This document shows positions 8,719 through 15,866 of a stretch of 64,000 nucleotides of DNA, in pieces. Position numbers and translations under genes: made by a program. Below the pieces are notes generated by a model. That model was given only the letters and a program-made list of their open reading frames with translations. It was not told the origin of the DNA and ran no database searches. Origin of the DNA: Streptomyces sp. DI166 (GTDB lineage Bacteria > Actinomycetota > Actinomycetes > Streptomycetales > Streptomycetaceae); contig NZ_FLSP01000010.1 of assembly GCF_900091315.1 (NCBI RefSeq), positions 62,001 through 126,000 of the forward strand, given 5' to 3'. The stretch's first letter is position 1. Each line of letters begins with the position of its first letter.

Positions 8719-8724
8719 ACGCTA
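8719..8724 (-). promoter_or_regulatory. -10 box TAGCGT, leaderless RidA fusion
   Basis: On the minus strand TAGCGT lies 7 bases before the ATG at 8711. No ribosome binding site is present. Confidence 0.5.
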
Positions 8725-8735
8725 GGTGACCAGCA

Positions 8736-8773
8736 CTGATACGTCTAATACGGCTGCGTACATGGTCTGATAT
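8736..8773. promoter_or_regulatory. Three CTRATAY direct repeats between RidA fusion and LysR remnant
   Basis: CTGATAC (8736), CTAATAC (8745) and CTGATAT (8767) are spaced 9 and 22 bases apart in the divergent promoter region. They could be the old binding sites of the LysR regulator. Confidence 0.35.
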
Positions 8774-8783
8774 CTCCAGGCGT

Positions 8784-8948
8784 ATGGAGCGCCCCGAACT
8801 CCCCCTCCCGCAGCTGCACGCCTTCGTCGTGCGCGCAGAGGAACTCCACGTCGGACACGCGACCGCCCATGTCGGCCCTCGGGGGCCATGGCACAACGGC
8901 CTGATCCTTCCGCACCGTCGGTCCGCGTTCCGTAGGATTCGAACATGA
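8784..8948 (+). pseudogene. LysR-family regulator remnant (N-terminus only)
   Basis: The first 31 codons read like a LysR N-terminal helix-turn-helix start: LPQLHAFVVRAEELHVGHAT. They match the common actinobacterial pattern (LxQLxxFVAVAEELHFGRAA). The match ends abruptly at GPRGPW, where the recognition helix should follow. The frame runs only to a TGA overlapping the HAD start, 54 codons in all, so the regulator is a stub. Its position, divergent from the RidA fusion, is the classic LysR regulator-target arrangement. The expected effector domain is absent from the window. Confidence 0.6.
8933..8938 (+). promoter_or_regulatory. -10 box TAGGAT, leaderless HAD gene
   Basis: TAGGAT lies 6 bases before the ATG at 8945, with no Shine-Dalgarno sequence. 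Confidence 0.5.
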
Positions 8949-9667
8949 TCGCCGTGCTGTTCGACTTCTCCGGCACCCTGTTCCGTGTCGAGTCCACCGC
9001 CTCCTGGCTGCGCGGGGCGCTCGCCGAGCGGGAGCTGGAACTGCCCGAACCGGAGGTGGCGGAGGCCGCCGCGGCGCTGGAGCGGATGGGGGCGCTGCCG
9101 GGCGGCGCGAGCCCGGCATGGCTGCCGGAGGACGTGGCGAGCGTGTGGGGTGTCCGGGACAAGAGCCAGGAACTGCACCGCGCCGCGTACACGGGCCTGT
9201 CCCGGCACGTCCAGCTGCCCGACGAACGCCTGCACGACACGCTCTACGACCGCCACATGACGCCCGCCGCCTGGGAGCCCTACCCCGACGCGCCCGAGGT
9301 ACTGGCCGGGCTCCGGCAGCGCGGCATCGGCGTCGGTGTGATCAGCAACATCGGCTGGGACCTGCGTCCGGTCTTCCGCGAGCACGGCCTGGACCAGTAT
9401 GTGGACGCCTACGTCCTGTCCTTCGAACACGGCATCCAGAAACCGGACCCCCGCCTCTTCCGCACGGCCTGCGCCGCGCTGTCCGCCGACCCGCGCGAGG
9501 TCCTGATGGTCGGCGACGACCGCCGCGCCGACGGCGGAGCCGCGGCCCTGGGCTGCTCGGTCCACTTCGTCGACCACCTGCCCGCCGCCGAACGCCCCGA
9601 CGGCCTGCGACCGGTACTGGACCTGGCGGAAGGGCGCCGCGCGGAGGGCTCGGGAGTCGGCGCCTGA
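8945..9667 (+). CDS. HAD family hydrolase
   Basis: Haloacid-dehalogenase superfamily protein of 240 aa. Motif I is FDFSGTLF with the nucleophile Asp; the second position, usually Asp in phosphatases, is Ser. Motif II lies in VGVISNIGWD, motif III in IQKPDPRLF, and motif IV in LMVGDDRRAD. A helical cap occupies about residues 20-110. The missing second Asp may mean altered chemistry (dehalogenase-like) or loss of phosphatase activity. Its start overlaps the stop of the LysR remnant, and the gene has its own -10 box. Confidence 0.8.
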   Translation: MIAVLFDFSGTLFRVESTASWLRGALAERELELPEPEVAEAAAALERMGALPGGASPAWLPEDVASVWGVRDKSQELHRAAYTGLSRHVQLPDERLHDTLYDRHMTPAAWEPYPDAPEVLAGLRQRGIGVGVISNIGWDLRPVFREHGLDQYVDAYVLSFEHGIQKPDPRLFRTACAALSADPREVLMVGDDRRADGGAAALGCSVHFVDHLPAAERPDGLRPVLDLAEGRRAEGSGVGA

Positions 9668-9791
9668 TCAAGTCGCCTGGGGCCACCATCCGGGAGAGTG
9701 GCCGCCTGCCTTAGGCGATCCCCCGTGTCGCCCAAGGCAGACGGCACCCGAACCGGCCGGAAACGGAGTCCGGTCGGCTGCGCTGAGTATA

Positions 9792-9812
9792 GTTGGCTGG
9801 CAGCCAGTCAAC
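9792..9812. promoter_or_regulatory. Palindromic operator before the TetR gene
   Basis: Arms GTTGGCTGGC and GCCAGTCAAC flank a central A, with one mismatch over 21 bases. A TATAGT sequence at 9788-9793 touches the left arm, so binding would block the promoter. The site is 13 bases before the chosen ATG and probably mediates autorepression. Confidence 0.65.
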
Positions 9813-9825
9813 GCAGGAGTCCAGG

Positions 9826-10485
9826 ATGTCCCCGCGAAGCGCCTCGGTCAATGAAGAACTCCGACGGCGTTCTCGCGAACGGCTGCTCCAAGCCGCCGTG
9901 GAACTGGTCAGTGAGCACGGCTACGAGGCCACGACCTTGGGAGACATCGCGGACCGGGCCGGTTCGGCGCGCGGTCTGGTGTCGTACTACTTCCCCGGAA
10001 AGCGCCAGCTCGTCCAGTCCGCGGTGCACCGCCTGATGCACCGCACGCTGGAGGAGGCACTGGAGCGCGAGCCGCGTACGGACGACGGACGCGAGCGGAT
10101 GGCACGGGCCATCGACGCGATCCTCGGGCTCGCCCGGGACCGGCCGGTGCTGATGCGGCAGCACATGGCCGGGATCCTCCAGGCCGAGGGGTTCGTGCAG
10201 TGCCCGGAGCAGCGCCGGCTCGCCGAGCTGCTGCGGGACACCTGTGCCCGGCACGGCTCCGAGAACATCGATGTCGACTACCCCATGCTGCGGGCCCTGC
10301 TGATGGGCGCGGTGTTCGCGGCGCTGGTGCCCGGTGTGCCGATGCCGGTTCCGGTTCTCCGTGCCGAACTGTTCAAGCGGTACCGGCTGGACTGGGAGAT
10401 GGGGGTTCCGCCCGAGACGCCGACCCCGACCTGCACCTCGGACCTGTCCCGGTTCTTCGAGACCGGCGAAGGGCCCAAGTGCTAG
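9826..10485 (+). CDS. TetR family transcriptional regulator
   Basis: Regulator of 219 aa. The N-terminal helix-turn-helix is clear: RLLQAAVELVSEHGYEATTLGDIADRAG, then SARGLVSYYFPGKRQLV. The rest is a ligand-binding domain with no close match I can name. I chose the ATG at 9826 because GGAG stands about 8 bases upstream; a TTG at 9793 in the same frame lies inside the operator and is unlikely. The palindrome just upstream predicts autoregulation. A similar palindrome occurs in the paa divergent promoter (39909-39925). It converges on the DUF6214 gene. Confidence 0.88.
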   Translation: MSPRSASVNEELRRRSRERLLQAAVELVSEHGYEATTLGDIADRAGSARGLVSYYFPGKRQLVQSAVHRLMHRTLEEALEREPRTDDGRERMARAIDAILGLARDRPVLMRQHMAGILQAEGFVQCPEQRRLAELLRDTCARHGSENIDVDYPMLRALLMGAVFAALVPGVPMPVPVLRAELFKRYRLDWEMGVPPETPTPTCTSDLSRFFETGEGPKC

Positions 10486-10501
10486 CCGATACGGCTCAGT
10501 G

Positions 10502-11029
10502 TCAGCGCCGGGCGTGGCCGGGTGTGAGGTAGCCCGCGTCCCGGGCCTGGGCGATCAGGCGCAGTGACTTGCGGCGGCTGTGGCCGGTGGCGCACATGAC
10601 GGCGAGGACGGGGTCGTAGCCCTCCTCCTGGGCCGCCAGGTACTCCTGCGCGACCAGCCACCGCCCCTCGATGCCGCGCGGCCACGCGGGCCGGGCCCGC
10701 CGCCCGGTGCCGGTCTCCTCAGCGTCCTCGCGCACCCGGGGTTCGTCGCCCCCGCCGCACGCCTCGAACAGCGGTTCCTCGATCCAGTCGGCGAGTTCCG
10801 CCAGATCGTGCAGGGACAGCGCCGGCTGTGCCCGTACGTCCTCGATGGAGACGCGCCCCTCGGACACCACCGCGAGCGCGTCGACCCGGGCGCCGTCCGT
10901 GAAGGCCAGCCTGACCTGGAACCACGCCGTCGCGCCCGCGCTCTCCCGCACTTCCCACGCGGGCCACACGGACACCTGGCCGTCCGTCGGACAACGATCA
11001 GAAAGATTAAGAAAGGATGCTTCTAGCAC
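10502..11029 (-). CDS. DUF6214 family protein
   Basis: Protein of 175 aa of a Streptomyces-restricted family I recognise as DUF6214; function unknown. Distinctive stretches are VWPAWEVRES, AWFQVRLAFTDGARVDALAVVSEGRVSIEDVRA and, at the C-terminus, HSRRKSLRLIAQARDAGYLTPGHARR, which may be a small basic DNA- or RNA-binding helix. The GTG start at 11029 has a TACGTT box 6 bases upstream and no ribosome binding site. A GTG at 10975 is an alternative that would leave the AT-rich first codons as promoter. Confidence 0.7.
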   Translation of the reverse strand: MLEASFLNLSDRCPTDGQVSVWPAWEVRESAGATAWFQVRLAFTDGARVDALAVVSEGRVSIEDVRAQPALSLHDLAELADWIEEPLFEACGGGDEPRVREDAEETGTGRRARPAWPRGIEGRWLVAQEYLAAQEEGYDPVLAVMCATGHSRRKSLRLIAQARDAGYLTPGHARR

Positions 11030-11035
11030 ACACGG

Positions 11036-11041
11036 AACGTA
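11036..11041 (-). promoter_or_regulatory. -10 box TACGTT, leaderless DUF6214 gene
   Basis: On the minus strand TACGTT lies 6 bases before the GTG at 11029. This is the main support for that start over the one at 10975. Confidence 0.4.
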
Positions 11042-11174
11042 ACCGCATCATCACATTCCATACGAACGGACACGCACGGCCACTCGGCGTCGGCACCCTG
11101 TCAGCGCAGCACCCCAGGTGCGATGCTGGAAACGACAGCACCCTCCTGCGAGCCCACGGGTGAGGAGTTCCGCC

Positions 11175-12512
11175 GTGCTGCGTGTCGCCGTGATCGGCTC
11201 AGGTCCCAGCGGGTGTTACACCGCGCAGAGCCTCGTACAGCAGGATCCGACCGTCCGCGTCGACGTCCTGGACCGGCTGCCGTGCCCGTACGGCCTGGTC
11301 CGGTACGGCGTGGCGCCGGACCACGAGAAGATCAAGTCTCTCCAGACCAACCTGCGCAGGGTGCTGGAGCACGAGCGGGTGCGCTTCCTCGGAGGCGTCC
11401 GGGTCGGCGCCGACGGGGTGTCGACGGCACGGCTGCGGGAGCTGTACCACGCGGTCGTGTACTGCGTGGGCGCCGCCTCCGACCGGCATCTCGGGATTCC
11501 CGGCGAGGATCTGCCGGGCAGTTGGTCGGCGACACAGTTCGTGTCCTGGTACAGCGCCCATCCGGACGCCGTGGACGACGGTTTCGTCCGCGGGGTGCGC
11601 TCGGCCGTGGTGATCGGTGTGGGCAATGTCGCCGTGGACGTCGCGCGGATGCTGGCCCGGGGGCCGGAGGAGCTGAGCCCCACGGACATGCCGCAGGCCG
11701 CGCTCACCGCCCTCGCCGCGAGCGAGGTCACCGACATCCACATGGTGGGGCGGCGCGGCCCCTCCCAGGCCCGTTTCACCACCAAGGAGCTGCGCGAACT
11801 GGGCACGCTCCCCGGCACCGACGTCGTCGTGGACCCCGCGGAGGCCGCCCTGGACCCGGCCTGGTCCGACCCCTCGGAGCTGCCCGCCGCGCAGCGCCGC
11901 AATGTCGACGTGCTGCGCGCCTGGTCCGCGGGCCGGACCCACGACTCGCCCCGGCGCATCCGGCTGCGGTTCTTCCTGCGTCCCGTCGAACTCCTCGCCG
12001 ACGACGGCCGGGTGGGCGCCGTCCGCTTCGAACGCACGGCGCCCGACGGGCGGGGCGGAGTGGTCGGAACCGGCCAATTCGAGGTGATCGAGGCCCAGTT
12101 GGTGCTGCGCTCGGTCGGATACCGCGGAGTGCCCCTGGACGGGCTCCCGTTCGATCCGGCGACGGGCACGGTCCCCAACACGGCCGGCCGCGTGGAGCGC
12201 GACGGCGCGGTCTCCCCCGGCGAGTACGTGGCCGGATGGATCAAGCGCGGCCCGACCGGTGTCATCGGCACCAACAGACCCTGCGCCAAGGAGACGGTGA
12301 CCTCCCTGCTGGAGGACGCCCCGGCCCTGCTCGCCAAGGAGGTTCCCGAGGATCCCGTGGCGGCGCTGCGGGCGCAGGGCGTCGAGCCGGTGAGCTGGGA
12401 GGGCTGGCGGTCCATCGAGCGCGCGGAGGCGGAACTGGGGGCGAGCCTGGGGCGGCGCGTGGTGAAGCTGGCGGACTGGGGCTCCCTGATGGCCGCCGCG
12501 CGGCGCACCTGA
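11175..12512 (+). CDS. FAD-dependent ferredoxin/adrenodoxin-NADP+ reductase (FprA-like)
   Basis: Flavoprotein of 445 aa similar to mycobacterial FprA and adrenodoxin reductase. It shows the FAD site VIGSGPSGCYTAQSL, the NADP site VIGVGNVAVDVARM (about residue 150), and the C-terminal AGWIKRGPTGVIGTNRPCAKET. It transfers electrons between NADPH and ferredoxins, probably feeding cytochromes P450 or other oxygenases. The GTG start follows GAGGAG; the open frame reaches further upstream, but the Rossmann motif begins 5 residues after this start. No ferredoxin or P450 gene is adjacent. Confidence 0.88.
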   Translation: MLRVAVIGSGPSGCYTAQSLVQQDPTVRVDVLDRLPCPYGLVRYGVAPDHEKIKSLQTNLRRVLEHERVRFLGGVRVGADGVSTARLRELYHAVVYCVGAASDRHLGIPGEDLPGSWSATQFVSWYSAHPDAVDDGFVRGVRSAVVIGVGNVAVDVARMLARGPEELSPTDMPQAALTALAASEVTDIHMVGRRGPSQARFTTKELRELGTLPGTDVVVDPAEAALDPAWSDPSELPAAQRRNVDVLRAWSAGRTHDSPRRIRLRFFLRPVELLADDGRVGAVRFERTAPDGRGGVVGTGQFEVIEAQLVLRSVGYRGVPLDGLPFDPATGTVPNTAGRVERDGAVSPGEYVAGWIKRGPTGVIGTNRPCAKETVTSLLEDAPALLAKEVPEDPVAALRAQGVEPVSWEGWRSIERAEAELGASLGRRVVKLADWGSLMAAARRT

Positions 12513-12561
12513 CGCGACTCGGTGCCGTGCGAGGTGCGACGCGCGGGGCCGACGGGGAGGC

Positions 12562-13860
12562 TCAACCCGCCGTGCAGGCGGTCCCGTTGAGCGTGAAGGA
12601 GCCCGGCGCCGCGCTGTTCCCCGTGTGGGTCGCCTGGTAGCCGATGCTGACGCTCGCGCCGGGTGCGAGGGTGCCGTTGTAGGAGGCGTTCGTGGCCGTG
12701 ACCGTCCCGGAGGGCGGGCTGTAGGAGGCGTTCCAGCCGTTGGTGATCGTCTGGCCGGAGGGGAGGGTGAAGGCGAGGCGCCAGCCGTTCACCGTCGTCG
12801 TCCCGGTGTTGGTGAGGGTGACGGTGGCGGTCAGGCCGGTGCTCCAGGCGTTGGTGGTGACGGTGACCTCGCAGGGTCCGGCCGGGGGTTCGGGGGCAGG
12901 GCCGTCCTCGTCCAGGCCGAAGAAGGTGATGGCCAGGGGGCCCATCACGCCGTAGCTGTAGAGGTTGTGGCCGACGCCCTGGAGGCTGATCGTCTCGACG
13001 GGGGCCTGGTCACCGGTGCCGCCGTAGCGGGTGCGGGTCCAGCCCGCGCGGGGCGAGTCGGTGGCGGCGGGGGTCTGGCCGAGTCCGTGGACGTTCGTCC
13101 ACTGCTTGATCTCCTCGCCGAAGTTGGGGTAGCGCAGCACGTCGTCCTCGGTGCCGTGCCAGAGCTGCATACGCGGCCGGGGGCCGGTGTAGCCGGGGTG
13201 CGCGGCGCGGACCAGGTCGCCCCAGGCCGACGGGGTCCGGGTGACCGTGCCGTTCGCGCAGGCGCTGTTCCACTCGGAGCCGTCGGTGGTGGCGAAGCAG
13301 CCGAACGGTACGCCCGCGAAGGCGGCGCCGGCCTTGAAGACGTCGGGGTACACGCCGAGCAGGACGTTGGTCATCATCGCGCCCGAGGAGATGCCGGTGG
13401 CGTAGACGCGCCCGGTGTCCGCGTCGTACGTGCGGACCACCCAGTCGACCATGGACTTGATACCGACCGGATCGCTGCCGCCGCCCCTGGTCAGGGCCTG
13501 GGGTGAGGAGACGTCGAAGCATTTGCTCGCCCGGGTGACGGACGGGTAGATCACGACGAACCCGTAGCGGTCGGCGAGCGAGGCGAACTCGGTGCCGGAG
13601 TGCATGGCCGGGCCGGAGCCGGTGCAGTAGTGCACGGCCACCAGGACCGCGGGACGCTCGGTCACGCTGTCCGGGACGTACACGTACATCTGCAGGCCGC
13701 TGGGGTTGGCGCCGAAGTCGGTGACCTCGGTGAGGGTCGCCGCGGGGACGGCATCGTCGGCGCGGGCGGCCGTGGCGGCGGGGGCGGTGACGAGCAGCGC
13801 CGCGAGGAGCGACAGCAGCGCTGTCAGGAGAACGGCACTTCGTCTGGTGGGGGTGGGCAC
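12562..13860 (-). CDS. Secreted CE1-type esterase with CBM2 (acetylxylan/feruloyl esterase)
   Basis: Secreted protein of 432 aa. A signal peptide (basic start, LLTALLSLLAALLV, then AATAARA) precedes a PHB-depolymerase-like/CE1 esterase domain with the nucleophile elbow GISSGAM, an Asp in the HGTEDDVL region and His in GVGHNLY. A Pro-rich linker (GPAPEPPAGP) leads to a CBM2 cellulose-binding module over the last 100 residues, with the usual Trp and Asn repeats. It probably deacetylates xylan bound to cellulose. The GTG start follows AAGGGA. A CebR-type box lies 84 bases upstream, and a pectate lyase is divergent. Confidence 0.85.
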   Translation of the reverse strand: MPTPTRRSAVLLTALLSLLAALLVTAPAATAARADDAVPAATLTEVTDFGANPSGLQMYVYVPDSVTERPAVLVAVHYCTGSGPAMHSGTEFASLADRYGFVVIYPSVTRASKCFDVSSPQALTRGGGSDPVGIKSMVDWVVRTYDADTGRVYATGISSGAMMTNVLLGVYPDVFKAGAAFAGVPFGCFATTDGSEWNSACANGTVTRTPSAWGDLVRAAHPGYTGPRPRMQLWHGTEDDVLRYPNFGEEIKQWTNVHGLGQTPAATDSPRAGWTRTRYGGTGDQAPVETISLQGVGHNLYSYGVMGPLAITFFGLDEDGPAPEPPAGPCEVTVTTNAWSTGLTATVTLTNTGTTTVNGWRLAFTLPSGQTITNGWNASYSPPSGTVTATNASYNGTLAPGASVSIGYQATHTGNSAAPGSFTLNGTACTAG

Positions 13861-13943
13861 GTCCTGGTCCCTTCTGGTCGCGGCTCGGGGACGTGGGTCA
13901 TCGGTGCTGTTCCACCGGCATCGTGGCATGCACATGGCTGCCA

Positions 13944-13957
13944 TGGAAGCGCTCCCA
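13944..13957. promoter_or_regulatory. CebR-type operator
   Basis: TGGAAGCGCTCCCA differs at one position from the CebR consensus TGGGAGCGCTCCCA known from Streptomyces. It lies in the divergent esterase/pectate lyase region, about 84 bases before the esterase start, so cellobiose-responsive control is likely. Confidence 0.75.
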
Positions 13958-14036
13958 CACCTCGAAAGAATTCGCTCGGGACCGGCGGCCACCGCGACCA
14001 CGGTGGCCGAAAGTGGCGTACGCGAAGCGTTGACCA

Positions 14037-14048
14037 GAAAGCGCTTAC
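14037..14048. promoter_or_regulatory. Second LacI-type palindrome
   Basis: GAAAGCGCTTAC has a perfect AAGCGCTT core with the central GCGC shared with the CebR box. It could bind another LacI-family sugar repressor for either divergent gene. Confidence 0.4.
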
Positions 14049-14124
14049 CCTCTACGTTCCGTTCATCAGCGTGACCAGCTAGCGCCCCAACAGGCGTAAG
14101 TTGCCACGCAGTTCATGGATGGTG

Positions 14125-14152
14125 TTCATATACACGAATGCCGTTCACGAAC
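14125..14152. promoter_or_regulatory. Paired TTC-GAA dyads before pectate lyase
   Basis: TTCATATACACGAA (14125-14138) and GTTCACGAAC (14143-14152) are imperfect dyads one helical turn and a half apart, 45-70 bases before the lyase start. They resemble IclR- or GntR-type sites; the regulator is unknown. The rest of the 336-base gap (13861-14196) shows nothing further. Confidence 0.35.
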
Positions 14153-14196
14153 AGGAGCCGACAGATCTGACCCCACTCAGAAGAAGGCATCGGGAC

Positions 14197-14970
14197 ATGA
14201 CTTCACGAAGGACCAGGCACCGCGCCCTGATCGGCGGGCTCGCCTCACTCGGCGTCACGGTTGGCATGATCACGACTGGCCCGGCCCCGGCCGCGCAGGC
14301 CGCCACCTGGCCGACCCCCACGGGCAGTCAGGCGGTGAGCAGCACCATCTCCGTGTCCGGCACGGTGGACGGCGGGATGAAGCGCTACTACGGCAGCGGC
14401 GACCTGGCCGGTGACGGCCAGGAGGAGGGCCAGGACCCCATCTTCAAGCTCGCGGCGGGCGCGACGCTGAAGAACGTCATCATCGGCGCCCCGGGCGCCG
14501 ACGGCATCCACTGCGAGGGCAACTGCACCCTGCAGAACGTCTGGTGGGAGGACGTCGGCGAGGACGCCGCCACCTTCCGGGGCGGCTCGACCTACACGGT
14601 GACCGGCGGCGGGGCGCAGAAGGCCGCCGACAAGGTCTTCCAGCACAACGGTCCGGGCACGGTGAACATCTCCAACTTCGCCGTGAGCGATTTCAAGACG
14701 CTCTACCGCTCCTGCGGCGACTGCTCCACGCAGTACACGCGCAGGGTCAACCTCAGCAACATCGAGGTGACCGGCACCGGTTCGACCGCCCGTCTGGTCG
14801 GCATCAACGTCAACCGCAACGACGTGGCTACCCTGCGCGGGATCACGATCCTGAACGACTCCGGCCGCAAGGTCATCCCCTGCCAGAAGTACAACAACAA
14901 CACCGCGGTCGGCACCGGCCCGGACAGCACCAACTGCCTGTATTCCAGCTCGGACATCACCTACCGCTAG
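14197..14970 (+). CDS. Secreted pectate lyase (PL3 family)
   Basis: Secreted polygalacturonate lyase of 257 aa. A long signal peptide has twin Arg pairs, SLGVTVGMITTGP and a cut after AAQA. The PL3 parallel beta-helix core begins ATWPTPTGSQAVSSTISV, and includes IIGAPGADGIHCEGNCTLQNVWWEDVGEDAAT with the conserved Asp/Glu calcium region, and later KYNNNTAVGTGP. It cleaves de-esterified pectin by beta-elimination outside the cell. The ATG was chosen over an earlier in-frame start because AAGAAGG precedes it and the signal peptide then has normal length. It ends in a strong terminator shared with paaX-like. Confidence 0.88.
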   Translation: MTSRRTRHRALIGGLASLGVTVGMITTGPAPAAQAATWPTPTGSQAVSSTISVSGTVDGGMKRYYGSGDLAGDGQEEGQDPIFKLAAGATLKNVIIGAPGADGIHCEGNCTLQNVWWEDVGEDAATFRGGSTYTVTGGGAQKAADKVFQHNGPGTVNISNFAVSDFKTLYRSCGDCSTQYTRRVNLSNIEVTGTGSTARLVGINVNRNDVATLRGITILNDSGRKVIPCQKYNNNTAVGTGPDSTNCLYSSSDITYR

Positions 14971-14984
14971 CCCCGGCGGCATCA

Positions 14985-15026
14985 GCGGCCGTACGCACGT
15001 CCCCGCGCGGGGCGTCGTACGGCCGC
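14985..15026. terminator. Bidirectional terminator
   Basis: An 11-base stem (GCGGCCGTACG with CGTACGGCCGC) encloses a second self-complementary CCCCGCGCGGGG. It lies between the convergent pectate lyase and PaaX-like genes and can serve both. Confidence 0.7.
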
Positions 15027-15030
15027 CGTG

Positions 15031-15792
15031 TCATTCCCGGCCGGTACGCGCGCGTACCCGCTCGGTCAGCTCGCTCTGGTACTCGGTGTAGGCGGCCCGC
15101 AGCCGCCCCCCCGGCCAGTCGCCGGGCAGGAGTTCGGGCGGCAGCACCGGATCGGCCAGCAGATGCCGTACGGCGGCGGCCAGCGCCGTGAAGCGGTCGG
15201 CGTAGCCGTCCGTCGCGGCGATGTGGTCCAGCAGTGCCCGCGCGGTGGCGGCCCAGGCGTCCAGGGGCCACAGGCTCGCGGCCAGTTCCCGCGCGGGGGT
15301 GTCGGGGCGGGCCGTGTACCGCTGGGCCACCGGGTCCAGGTCCTCGGGGAGCGGGCGGACGAGGTTGGCGGGGCGCAGCCAGACACCCTCGCGCAGTTCG
15401 GCCAGGCGCAGTTCGGCGAGCCGGGTGCGCAGTTCGGCCCGTTCGGCGGGGCCGCGGCCGGCCGCGGTGATCACGACCATCTCCCAGTCGCCGTCCCACG
15501 TGCGCGTGCGGGGCCGTACGGACTCGTCCTGGCGTCGCTGGCGCTCCAGCAGCCGGTCGCTGAGCCGGTAGACGGTGTCCGTGCGGTGCAGGTCCCCGGC
15601 GGCGACCATCCGGCTGAGGGCGGCCCGCACCGTGGACCCGCCGACCCCGAACGGCTCCACCCCGCGCACCAGGTCCTTCGCGGGCAGCTCGGGCGGATGG
15701 CTGCCGAGCAGCAGGCTCAGCACGACCGACCGCGCGGACAGGGGCCGCAGGGCGAGCCGGTCCGCGGTCGGCGCCGTGTCGTTCGTCCGCAT
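15031..15792 (-). CDS. PaaX family transcriptional regulator
   Basis: Regulator of 253 aa. It has the PaaX N-terminal winged helix (LSARSVVLSLLLGSHPPELPAKDLVR, then GVGGSTVRAALSRMVAAGDL), the central domain with WDGDWEMVVI, and the C-terminal domain. PaaX proteins respond to aryl- or acyl-CoA esters. It is divergent from an acyl-CoA dehydrogenase, not from the paa genes 20 kb away, so that dehydrogenase is its likely target. Two dyads lie in the shared promoter; one covers its own -10 box, implying autoregulation. The start is the ATG at 15792; upstream frame extension is promoter DNA. Confidence 0.85.
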   Translation of the reverse strand: MRTNDTAPTADRLALRPLSARSVVLSLLLGSHPPELPAKDLVRGVEPFGVGGSTVRAALSRMVAAGDLHRTDTVYRLSDRLLERQRRQDESVRPRTRTWDGDWEMVVITAAGRGPAERAELRTRLAELRLAELREGVWLRPANLVRPLPEDLDPVAQRYTARPDTPARELAASLWPLDAWAATARALLDHIAATDGYADRFTALAAAVRHLLADPVLPPELLPGDWPGGRLRAAYTEYQSELTERVRARTGRE

Positions 15793-15797
15793 GAGCA

Positions 15798-15808
15798 CGT
15801 ACTGTACG
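15798..15808. promoter_or_regulatory. Short palindrome over the PaaX-like promoter
   Basis: CGTACTGTACG is a perfect dyad with one central base. It contains the minus-strand -10 candidate TACAGT (15801-15806), 8 bases before the ATG at 15792. Binding here would repress the regulator gene. Confidence 0.5.
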
Positions 15809-15822
15809 CACCGATCTTCATG

Positions 15823-15856
15823 TTGCACTCTTGCTGCGGTCGCAGCGAAAGTGCAA
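15823..15856. promoter_or_regulatory. 34-base dyad in the PaaX-like/dehydrogenase promoter
   Basis: The outer arms TTGCAC and GTGCAA and inner arms GCTGCG and CGCAGC are symmetric about 15839-15840. The site ends 10 bases before the dehydrogenase ATG and covers its core promoter. It is the best candidate operator for the divergent PaaX-like protein. Confidence 0.65.
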
Positions 15857-15866
15857 TATTCGCCGT

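Noticed and set aside
9793-9825. TTG start for the TetR gene
   Set aside because: It lies inside the palindromic operator and has no ribosome binding site; the ATG at 9826 has GGAG at proper distance.
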